Positions 26,601 through 33,766 of a stretch of DNA of 33,766 bases are shown in pieces; position 1 is the stretch's first letter; every line of letters starts with the position of its first letter. The stretch comes from Nitrospirota bacterium (lineage in GTDB: Bacteria; Nitrospirota; Thermodesulfovibrionia; UBA6902): positions 1-33,766 of the forward strand of contig JACRQA010000104.1 of assembly GCA_016222915.1 (NCBI GenBank), given 5' to 3'. Below the pieces are notes generated by a model. It worked only from the letters and a program-made list of their open reading frames with translations. It did not search any database and had not been told where the DNA came from. The position numbers and the translations under genes were made by a program.

Positions 26601-28214
26601 GGCTATATGAGGATATGGATTGATAAGAACGATAACGATAATTTTGATAATGGCGAGACCTACGAGATGCTGGAAGAAGTCGCCGGATCAGGATGCGTCA
26701 GCGGTAAGTTGTACAAGATTGCCGTGAGGCTTGTGTATGCAGGAGACGGTATTTTGAAATACCGCTTCCTGGCGTCAAACGGCGTGGACGTAGCATCAGG
26801 AGAGCCGGCAACGGACAAATATCTTACACTGGCCAATTCAAAGATATGGACTACTGACGTTGATTTCAACGCAGGTATCAAGACCGGAGTAAGCGTCAAC
26901 GGGGTCTCGGAAGCTGCTTATGTTACCCTCCAGACGGGGGCTGAAAACTGGAGCGCCGTCAGCGTGACCGGACAGTCGCCGGCAACGTCATGGGGACCTA
27001 TGGTTTATGACAGCCACTGCAAAAAATTCATCTACTACGACGGAAGCTCCTATGAATTTAATCCGGCGCTCAAGCAATGGACAAAATTCACGGCAGCGGG
27101 CAGCCCGCCGACAAATGCGTCCGGATGGGGCTGGGCGGGTTCGTCTTTAATGACCTATGACCCGGACAGGGACAGAGTGGTCATGCTTGCATACAACGGA
27201 CAGACCTGGGAATACCATGAGGGCGTCTGGACGAACAGAAACGCCCAAAACATCAATTACCCGGGTTACAACAGATTTAAGTATGCAATGGTCTATGACC
27301 CGACACTTCGAAAGGTCATACTCATCGGTGGCACAATCGGTCCCGGAGTAAGCTATGCCTATTCCGGCCCCATTGTAGTATATGAAGAGACCTGGGCCTA
27401 TGATCCTGTACTGAATAGCTGGGAACCGGTGTTTTTTAACAATACCAATCCACCGGACGGGAAGGGCTTCTCATCTTCCAAGGTGAACCAGACAATAGCG
27501 GTTTTTGACTCATCGGCCAATAAAGTAATCATACCTTACGGAGGGGGCTATTCTTATAACTCTTCCGGCACATTCAGCTTTGGTCCTACCGACTGGATAT
27601 GGAGCAATCTGAATATTTCAACTCCGAACCGTATGTATCAAATTCCGCTCGCATACGATTCCACAAAGGGCAGGGCGGTCCTTTACGGCGGGGCCTTCAA
27701 TGATACACCGCAATATACAACATGGGTCTTTAACTCGACCGATTTCACATGGCAGCAATTGTCCCCGGCAAATTCGCCTTCAGTCGCCGCCGGTTCCATG
27801 TCGTATGATAGTAATAATATGAAGATGATTCTCAACGGTGGATCAGGAGGGACCTGGGCATTTGGAAATACTTATTCTCTATCAAACGAGGGAACAATTT
27901 CCGGCCTGAAAATAGACGCTGGTGAAGGGGCGACTGTTCAATGGAATACCATAGCATGGCATGCCAATGTCCCAATGGGGACCAGCATTAAGTTCCAGGT
28001 AAGGACGGGAAATAGCGAAGGCGAACTTGGCAACGCAATTTTTACCGGACCTGATGGCACAGATCAGACTTATTACACAATATCAGGCAGCCCGCTTGCA
28101 AGTGTTACTAAGACCCACTTCATTGAAGTCAAAGCGGTCCTGACTACAACCGATGTATCCGGAAGTCCAATTCTATATTCGTTGACTGTAAGCCATGATG
28201 TGGCTCTGCAATAA
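23619..28214 (+). CDS. Multiheme cytochrome (1531 aa) fused to Ig-like repeats and a Kelch/galactose-oxidase-like region
   Basis: Likely TTG start 30 nt after the previous stop (probable operon); signal-like N-terminus; 12 canonical CxxCH plus one CX3CH. Confidence 0.88.
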   Translation: MRLRGGTFSAGHHIIKSNILLLTLMLVLSAVSVFAATDYPHSGINNIGCDSCHFVYGSQPSLLPPWTVHAPQDIDDTQYNTLCWSCHNDIDAPYVRTHSSLQTDNGYGDWTVECKVCHNPHYQRQFRVYGSQSYLYSGQSTGVTSTTITRAGAGWEENQWAGEIVVGNISKPDYNYKIISNTADTLTVQGPVNLTKVITGNTFAIIYGKLVKESIDRSKITPPKTNVKTARFFRDTGSKSFADGDATYDGICEVCHTETNYHDEIGSGAAHNEGVRCTQCHNHVNGFGHGGGGGTGCDSCHGHDAGWQGNNNLGKGTFKSHSTHTENDSDDLKGPYIVCGDCHDTGSFPNFKSGADINGDGKFNLLETDVCNPCHSPEGTYDGANNNVIGAKANWQEGIYNADGATLQPGKEKWCAGCHDEGSSIIQSVSAPNVIGDEDGVYTYGIGWGFYKTGHGLQDGQVYPSKDGDFPPLMVNGSTRPIGCSSCHDFSSRHIDGVDRTYGTQSITAAGYRQGYRLKMVNGKEPMQIPRPGSSINFDDYLLCFQCHESEPFLDPIDERSNMAQRSTGNANLKVGHYYHLSQIWWQGWKSDWRTTSNSGVSCPQCHNVHGSKNMAMLSDGSLTGTPPGFEFYYYNRALSSKDINGYNPPTPRNMPLRLADGFQWLPLSTNRVGCSATCHGQILYRNFEWTPYNVPNSPPVLSWTGETNYTSDSVYPKSAVSGSNFEFRINYADHLTNMDGGGFYNSPSYIRVMLDNNNDGVFETAYSMDYVSAAPSGGRIYKKIISIRNTYSNTIRYKISAADGPDTVSTGSSPSGLQAVGDPANENTISIINRAPVLSWTNETNYENDGVNPNAGAVGQAFTFRVKYTDPDNQPPDANGVRVIVNGVEYVLDEKAGGYYDTGRIYYKVIALTTAGELSYRFIANDYFGLPATGEPVSDHTVTVQASSTPPTLEWVIEPGRIEGIKPASGVSGDEFEFRIKYTDLNNQWPPLAGYMRIWIDKNDNDNFDNGETYEMLEEVAGSGCVSGKLYKIAVRLVYAGDGILKYRFLASNGVDVASGEPATDKYLTLANSKIWTTDVDFNAGIKTGVSVNGVSEAAYVTLQTGAENWSAVSVTGQSPATSWGPMVYDSHCKKFIYYDGSSYEFNPALKQWTKFTAAGSPPTNASGWGWAGSSLMTYDPDRDRVVMLAYNGQTWEYHEGVWTNRNAQNINYPGYNRFKYAMVYDPTLRKVILIGGTIGPGVSYAYSGPIVVYEETWAYDPVLNSWEPVFFNNTNPPDGKGFSSSKVNQTIAVFDSSANKVIIPYGGGYSYNSSGTFSFGPTDWIWSNLNISTPNRMYQIPLAYDSTKGRAVLYGGAFNDTPQYTTWVFNSTDFTWQQLSPANSPSVAAGSMSYDSNNMKMILNGGSGGTWAFGNTYSLSNEGTISGLKIDAGEGATVQWNTIAWHANVPMGTSIKFQVRTGNSEGELGNAIFTGPDGTDQTYYTISGSPLASVTKTHFIEVKAVLTTTDVSGSPILYSLTVSHDVALQ
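23763..25658 (+). other. Multiheme region of the 23619 protein (12 CxxCH + CX3CH)
   Basis: CDSCH at 23763 through CSATCH ending 25658. Confidence 0.88.
25710..26830 (+). repeat. Three Ig-like repeats related to those in the 3884 protein
   Basis: VLSWTGETNYTSDSVYPKSA, VLSWTNETNYENDGVNPNAG, TLEWVIEPGRIEGIKPASG; loops DNNNDGVFE and DKNDNDNFDNGE. Confidence 0.65.
26990..27880 (+). other. Kelch/galactose-oxidase-like beta-propeller region
   Basis: Repeated pattern PMVYDSHCKKFIYYDG..., LMTYDPDRDRVVMLAYNGQTWEY, AMVYDPTLRKVILIGG, LAYDSTKGRAVLYGGA, SMSYDSNNMKMILNGG. Confidence 0.75.
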
Positions 28215-28416
28215 GCATAGAGTAATATCCCTCACGACAAGGTGAAATAAAACATCGTCTCAATATTTATTAAGAATACCCGCCTGTATTTATGAAATAA
28301 TTTTAAATTTATCGGATGGTATTTTATTTGCTTATTTAAATAGGGAGGAGGGGCATACAAGAATTTTGAAAATACAGCGCAGGAAAAATACTAATAGAAC
28401 TTATTTCGTTCTGCCT

Positions 28417-28474
28417 GATTTCCTGATGCATTTTCAGATAAATCCCTATTGAGGAAATAAATATAATCTCCGAA
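28417..28474 (+). promoter_or_regulatory. Candidate conserved upstream element, copy D
   Basis: TCC 28421, TTCAG 28433, CCTATT 28445, CCGAA 28470. Confidence 0.5.
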
Positions 28475-28533
28475 TGAGATTCATCTATAAGGCGGAAATG
28501 TAGCCAACAATTGCAGTTAAGAAAGAAGAGATA

Positions 28534-31500
28534 ATGAGGGGATCAATACTTCTTGCTGTACTTGCCGTACTGTTCGTCATTGCTGCGCCCGCCCACACCA
28601 TTGACTATCCCCATTTCAGCATAAACAGCATCGGTTGCGACTCGTGCCATTTTGTATCAGGGACACAACCTTCATTATTGCCTCCCTGGACAGCGCATAA
28701 TCCCCAGGATATAGATGACACCCAATACAACACACTTTGCTGGAGCTGTCATAATGATATCGATGCACCCTATATGAGGACGCATTCAAGTCTTCAGACA
28801 GACAACAGCTATGGAGACTGGACTGTGGAGTGCAGGGTCTGCCATGATCCTCATTACCAGGACCAGTTCAGAAAATACGGGAGCCCTAGCTATCTGTATT
28901 CAGGCGCATCAACGGGGATAACGGCATCGACGATAACGAAGACAGGCGCGGGGTGGACGGCTAATGCATATACCGGGCTGGTGATTGTTCCGAATGTGTT
29001 ACAGAAGAATTATAACTACAACATACTCAGCAACACATCTGATACATTGACAGTGCAGGGACCGATCAATTTAACAAAGGTGACCGTTGGGAACACGTTT
29101 GCTATTGTCTACGGGAACCTGATCAACGACACTATTGATCTCAGCAAGATAATAATAACGCCTGCCAAGAGCGGGAGCAAGACGACAAGGTTTTTCAATT
29201 CAACAGGTGGTAAATCATTTGCTGATGGTGATGCAACGTATGACGGGGTATGCGAAGTCTGTCATACACAGACAACCCATTTCAGGAACAACGGCGGAGG
29301 CTTCGATCCGTTGCATACAAACATGGGAGCAGTCGTTGGGACGAGGTGCACTAATTGCCACATGCACGTGAACGGGTTCATGGGCATGGGCGGAGGGGTG
29401 CACAAGACGCACGTGACGGATGAAAAGGGGCCGAAGCTCGCATGTGTGGATTGCCATGGGACAAACACTCCACCTATGCTTGCGGATGGTCAGAGACTTG
29501 CGAACACTACTGTATGCAATAGCTGTCATTCGGAAAGCGGAGCAGCAATTGCCAAGACCTACTGGCAGACCAATCCCGGCAATTGGACAACTACAGGGGG
29601 AGAAGCGGAATACTGCGGGAGTTGTCACGACGGGACACCGGGAAACAGCAAGAACGACGGCACAGGAGATACAGCAGCAAATATAGTCGGAGACAATACG
29701 ACATACGGATTCTTTGTCACAGGTCATGGAAAGACAACGGGCACTTATACAAGGCTTTCCTGGCAGGCCACAATGACATACGGGAATCCTGCGGCAAACA
29801 AATCCTGCAGCGTGTGTCATGATCTGAGCACCCCGCATTACGGCAGCGTCAATAAGAGACTTAAGCCGGGATATGAGAATGACAGCAGCAACAGCAATTG
29901 CAGGCAGTGTCATGATTCCGGAATTGCGGCGACATCCGAACCTGAGTGGTATACGACATATTCCGCATATCAAGAATCCGCTCACAAGAACAAGAAGTGC
30001 TCTGAATGTCATGACGTGCATGGGGCGTCAGGAAATTATCCCGGGATGACGAGGGCAAATCAGGAGAGCTTGTGTTATCAATGTCATACCCAGGGAGGTG
30101 TACAGAACAATGCGATGTCAGGAGCAGGTTTAGCGGACGACATACAGCAGGCTTTCAGCCTTTCAAACAAGCATGACCTTGGAACATCATTCTCGCTGAA
30201 TTTTGAAAGCTACACCCTTGAATGCGTATCATGTCACAACGTACATGTCATCACCGGGAAATATTGGGATGCGGCAAGCGGAAAGAGTCCCGTAACGAGA
30301 TTTACAAACAATACCGCAGTATGGGGAGATGCCGCCGGCGAAAAGATGGACGATTATGTCGGCTCAGGGATTTACCAGACTCCATATGCTGACGTATTTC
30401 CCGGCTATATACTGCCCGATTACCCGACCTTCTGTCTCGACTGTCACAGCAGTTTCGGGGGTGGCGGTCAAGGTGGCATAAGCTGGGGTTCCGACAAGCA
30501 CGGCAAAGGCGCAGCTAACAACCCCGGCGGGAATCAGGGACCGTATCCTGACTATTGGGGGATATGGGCACAAGGCCAAATATACGATGCCAACCCGCCA
30601 GCTTTCAAGGTGCCTGTAGGTCGCGGCTTTGTCTCTTTCACGTATCAGCCGTGGGACCAGGAGCGCCGCATCGCGGGTGGCAACTTTGTGCTGTCGTGCA
30701 CTGATTGCCATGAGGCGCATGGCGCAAGTAACGGATCAATGACCAGGACCATTATTCGTCCGGCAACCAGCGAACCAGGGGCCGAAACCGGCCCATCATC
30801 ATCAGCGCCGACTGCCTGCCAGATTTGTCACGGTGTTAAGACACAGGAGCACAACGGCGGTCTTTTCGGCTGCGGTTCAGCTTCATGTCACCAAACGGCC
30901 AACATCCATCGCCTGGCTGTCTCGGGGGGCGGCGGCGGGACGACCTTATTCAACAGGGAACATGTGGCGGACATCAGATTTGAGAATTCTCTGGACGACT
31001 CCGGCACATGGAAGATGCACGGGCGCTGGGTGGACAACGGCAATCTTCAGTCTACGAATTCCAGCCTGAGTCCCAACGCCGATTACCTGGCCAAATTCGT
31101 TCCCGGTAAATCCGGCCAGGCCTTCTCCTTTGACGGCAACGACGTTGTAGAGCTGGGCTCACGCGGGGCTTTCTCCGAAGGCTATGCCCAGTCGTCGGCC
31201 AAAACCGGCATGGCCAAGGCTTTCGAGCTGACCGACACGGGCACAATTGCAGCTTGGATATATCCGACTGATCTCACCGGCACGAAGACCATCGCTTCAA
31301 ACGCAAAGGAAGGCGACAGGAACTATGTGTTGATGATTAAAGACACTGTCCCCGGCGAGACCGGCCCGAGGCTTGTCTTCCATGCTGACACAATGGACAT
31401 GTATGAACCGGACCACGGGGCGTACAGCAGTGTAACGATTCCATTAAATGAATGGACGCACGTGGCTGCCGTCTATAACCGCTGGGATGCCGACCACAAG

Positions 31501-33766
31501 ATCATAAGGCTTTTTGTAAACGGGAACGATGTGACCATGAATACCGGCGCCGTGGAATACTCCCAGCCTCTTACACAATGCAGTATTGAGCCTACTTCAT
31601 ACTGGTCGACCTGGAACATGCAGCCGTTTCTTCTCGGCGGTCATCCCGTCGATTTTGATATGTTCCAGGGAGTAACTTGCGATATGACCGATTACTTTGA
31701 GGGGAAAATGGATGAGTTCCACGTCTACAATATAGCGATGAATTCTTACCAGATACGGCAGAGCATTGGTCCTGTTATTGTAAGTGCAAAGGGCAAGATC
31801 GGCAGCGACCAACTGACTATTGCCTTTTCACGCGGGGTATATACGAATACAGGCGCAAGCGGCTCTCTTGTTCCTTCGGATTTCATCCTCACGGATACGG
31901 ATGATAGCAGGACGGTTTCATCGGTAAACCATACCGCCGGCGCATCAACTGCGACGTTGACCCTAAGCTCTCCGATTGATTCATCTGAAGACCTCTTTGC
32001 AGATAAATTGAAGGCTGCAAGCAATACTGTCTTTGATTCAAGCGACAACCCAGCCATTTCTCTGGACGTGGTCATAACAGCCAGATCAAATATCAAAGGC
32101 GCAATTGCAAAAGATTCATCGGGCGTCGCAGGCATACAGACCGGAGACAAGGTAATCATAAAATTTGATATGGCTACACAGGGCACGCCTGTTACAAGTG
32201 GAAATATTAATAGCGCCCTTGGTCTCTCCAACAGTCATTCCTGGCTCAGCGGAAGCGGCGCGATAACCTCCGCCATATGGAGCACGACCACAAATTCAAA
32301 CGACACATTGACGATTACATTAAGCGCAAACAGCGGAGCTCCGTCTGTTTCTCCTGGCGATATAATTACGCTCAACGGCACGTTAAAGGACGCATCAGGC
32401 GTTTCCATTGATGACAATCATGTCATTTCAGGGACATTCGGTCCGCTCCCTGACGGCGCAGTAGGATACTGGAACATGGTCGAGAACTACGGCGACGGCG
32501 CGTATGATTCAACCGATTATGAAAACCATGGCACGCTCGTCAATCTCCCTACATGGACAACGGGAGTATATGATTCCGGGCTTTACTTTGACGGCGAGGA
32601 TGATTACGTGGAAGTCCCGGACTCCGCATCACTTGATCTAAGCAGAGAGGGGACATTGGAGGTTTGGGCCAAGAAAGATGAGAACAGGGCATACCAGGTT
32701 TATATTGCCAAATATGCAACCTCCGGCAGCGCGCTTGCCAATTTCGGCTACGTGCTTGCTGATGTGGAAGGCAAGATAGCGGTCAAATGGGGCGAGGAGG
32801 ATGACGTCCTGACAAGCGACTGCGTTACAGTGCCGACCGGGGCATGGAACCATATTCTCGCCACTTACGACGGCACGCAGATGAAGATATTCCTCAACGG
32901 GCAGCCCATAAAAACCGGCTCCGTTATGAAGAAAGCCGTCCCCAATGCATACCCTCTGAGGATTGGCGCAAAGGGCGCGGGCGACTCTTATGACAGCCTC
33001 TTTCAAGGCACGATTGACGAGGCAGTGGTCTACAATAGGGCGCTTACCAACGACGAGGTAAGAGAGCGTTACGGCGAGACTGTCAGCCCGAAGAGCGCCA
33101 TTGTTTATGACATGAACGGAGCTGATGGGATACAATCCGGCGATAAGGTCGTGGTCAAGTTCGACGGACCTACAAACGGAGCGACTGTGAATGCTTCAAA
33201 TATTAATGCGGTCTTGGCCCTTAACAATGGTCATACATGGGGCACGATAAGCAGCGCGGCATGGAGCACAACAGTATTCACGAATGACAAGCTGACAATT
33301 ACTTTAAGCACAAGTGGCATCGCGCCGACAATTGCGCCTGCGGATACAATAACCCCTAACGGCTCTGTGCTGAAAGACCTGTGGGGCAGTTCCATAACAA
33401 CCACTATTGGCGTAGGCGGCAAATTCGGCCCGCTCCCAAGCGGCGCGGTGGCCTATTATGATTTCAACGAAGGAAGCGGTACGACTGTCAATGATGCTAC
33501 TTTAAATGAAAACCACGGCGTTGTCAGGGGTGATGGATCATGGATTTCGGGCAGGACAGGAGGCGGCAATGCGCTGAATTTCAACGGCACGGACACACAT
33601 GTTTTTGTGCAGGACTGCGGGACTTCGCTTGATCTTACCACCCAGGGCACACTTGAGTTCTGGATGAGGAAGGACAGCAGCCCGACGAACACCTACCCCA
33701 TCATTGTCAGCAAGGGACAGCCGACAAGGACAGACGGCACGGGCAACTATGCAGTCGACTCACTGA
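28534..33766 (+). CDS. Multiheme cytochrome fused to LamG-like domains; 3' truncated by window (absent from supplied ORF track)
   Basis: ATG at 28534 (MRGSILLAVLAVLFVIAAPAHTIDYPHFSINSIGCDSCH...); read open by eye to ...GNYAVDSL at the window end. 16 canonical CxxCH plus one CX4CH, several in doublecyt style (CHDVHGA, CHNVH, CHEAHGAS). Confidence 0.9.
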   Translation, partial: MRGSILLAVLAVLFVIAAPAHTIDYPHFSINSIGCDSCHFVSGTQPSLLPPWTAHNPQDIDDTQYNTLCWSCHNDIDAPYMRTHSSLQTDNSYGDWTVECRVCHDPHYQDQFRKYGSPSYLYSGASTGITASTITKTGAGWTANAYTGLVIVPNVLQKNYNYNILSNTSDTLTVQGPINLTKVTVGNTFAIVYGNLINDTIDLSKIIITPAKSGSKTTRFFNSTGGKSFADGDATYDGVCEVCHTQTTHFRNNGGGFDPLHTNMGAVVGTRCTNCHMHVNGFMGMGGGVHKTHVTDEKGPKLACVDCHGTNTPPMLADGQRLANTTVCNSCHSESGAAIAKTYWQTNPGNWTTTGGEAEYCGSCHDGTPGNSKNDGTGDTAANIVGDNTTYGFFVTGHGKTTGTYTRLSWQATMTYGNPAANKSCSVCHDLSTPHYGSVNKRLKPGYENDSSNSNCRQCHDSGIAATSEPEWYTTYSAYQESAHKNKKCSECHDVHGASGNYPGMTRANQESLCYQCHTQGGVQNNAMSGAGLADDIQQAFSLSNKHDLGTSFSLNFESYTLECVSCHNVHVITGKYWDAASGKSPVTRFTNNTAVWGDAAGEKMDDYVGSGIYQTPYADVFPGYILPDYPTFCLDCHSSFGGGGQGGISWGSDKHGKGAANNPGGNQGPYPDYWGIWAQGQIYDANPPAFKVPVGRGFVSFTYQPWDQERRIAGGNFVLSCTDCHEAHGASNGSMTRTIIRPATSEPGAETGPSSSAPTACQICHGVKTQEHNGGLFGCGSASCHQTANIHRLAVSGGGGGTTLFNREHVADIRFENSLDDSGTWKMHGRWVDNGNLQSTNSSLSPNADYLAKFVPGKSGQAFSFDGNDVVELGSRGAFSEGYAQSSAKTGMAKAFELTDTGTIAAWIYPTDLTGTKTIASNAKEGDRNYVLMIKDTVPGETGPRLVFHADTMDMYEPDHGAYSSVTIPLNEWTHVAAVYNRWDADHKIIRLFVNGNDVTMNTGAVEYSQPLTQCSIEPTSYWSTWNMQPFLLGGHPVDFDMFQGVTCDMTDYFEGKMDEFHVYNIAMNSYQIRQSIGPVIVSAKGKIGSDQLTIAFSRGVYTNTGASGSLVPSDFILTDTDDSRTVSSVNHTAGASTATLTLSSPIDSSEDLFADKLKAASNTVFDSSDNPAISLDVVITARSNIKGAIAKDSSGVAGIQTGDKVIIKFDMATQGTPVTSGNINSALGLSNSHSWLSGSGAITSAIWSTTTNSNDTLTITLSANSGAPSVSPGDIITLNGTLKDASGVSIDDNHVISGTFGPLPDGAVGYWNMVENYGDGAYDSTDYENHGTLVNLPTWTTGVYDSGLYFDGEDDYVEVPDSASLDLSREGTLEVWAKKDENRAYQVYIAKYATSGSALANFGYVLADVEGKIAVKWGEEDDVLTSDCVTVPTGAWNHILATYDGTQMKIFLNGQPIKTGSVMKKAVPNAYPLRIGAKGAGDSYDSLFQGTIDEAVVYNRALTNDEVRERYGETVSPKSAIVYDMNGADGIQSGDKVVVKFDGPTNGATVNASNINAVLALNNGHTWGTISSAAWSTTVFTNDKLTITLSTSGIAPTIAPADTITPNGSVLKDLWGSSITTTIGVGGKFGPLPSGAVAYYDFNEGSGTTVNDATLNENHGVVRGDGSWISGRTGGGNALNFNGTDTHVFVQDCGTSLDLTTQGTLEFWMRKDSSPTNTYPIIVSKGQPTRTDGTGNYAVDSL
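28636..30891 (+). other. Multiheme region of the 28534 protein (16 CxxCH + CX4CH)
   Basis: CDSCH at 28636 through CGSASCH ending 30891. Confidence 0.88.
30970..31770 (+). other. LamG-like domain 1 of the 28534 protein
   Basis: IRFENSLDDSGTW...AFSFDGNDVVELG...GTIAAWIYPTD...NEWTHVAAVYNRWDADHKIIRLFVNGNDV...GKMDEFHVYNIAM. Confidence 0.8.
32085..33080 (+). other. Recurrent 'IQ(S/T)GD' module copy 2 followed by LamG-like domain 2
   Basis: GIQTGDKVIIKFDMATQGTPVTSGNINSALGLSNSHSW...; then GAVGYWNMVENYGD...LYFDGEDDYVEVPDSASLDLSREGTLEVWAK...GTIDEAVVYNRAL. Confidence 0.8.
33097..33766 (+). other. Recurrent 'IQSGD' module copy 3 followed by LamG-like domain 3 (truncated)
   Basis: GIQSGDKVVVKFDGPTNGATVNASNINAVLALNNGHTW...; then GAVAYYDFNEGSGTTVND...ALNFNGTDTHVFVQDCGTSLDLTTQGTLEFWMRK. 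Confidence 0.8.

Noticed and set aside
29215-30021. Minus-strand 268-aa ORF
   Set aside because: Fully antisense to the CxxCH region of the 28534 CDS, which shows strong paralog conservation in the plus frame.

Overview
The window is dominated by a same-strand (+) array of very large secreted or surface proteins. Four paralogous multiheme c-type cytochrome 'chassis' genes (3884-12046, 16806-23588, 23619-28214, 28534->33766) share a conserved N-terminal CxxCH region. Each is fused to a different set of extracellular modules: right-handed beta-helix/choice-of-anchor-Q, Ig-like repeats with acidic D-x-[DN]-x-[DSN]-G loops, Calx-beta, golvesin-C-like, Gly-rich 241-aa repeats, Kelch/galactose-oxidase-like and LamG-like. 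Upstream lies a beta-helix/tandem-repeat protein that is 5'-truncated by the window and interrupted by an apparent frame break near 914-950. Between the cytochromes are a minus-strand pair of PEP-CTERM proteins, a 64-aa single-TM protein, a KDPG-aldolase-family gene and a DRE-TIM (HMGL-like) aldolase gene. Main non-routine observations: (1) a spacing-exact upstream element shared by two cytochrome genes and the small-protein gene (TCC-N9-TTCAG-N7-CCTATT-N19-CCGAA), with weaker relatives elsewhere; (2) a 28/29-nt cytochrome N-terminus relic in an intergenic region; (3) one variant-spaced heme motif in each of three paralogs (CX5CH, CX3CH, CX4CH); (4) a recurrent ~115-130 aa module always followed by a LamG-like domain; (5) the frame break. 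The last CDS is missing from the supplied ORF track because it runs off the window. All domain calls are from motif recognition by eye; no searches were run.
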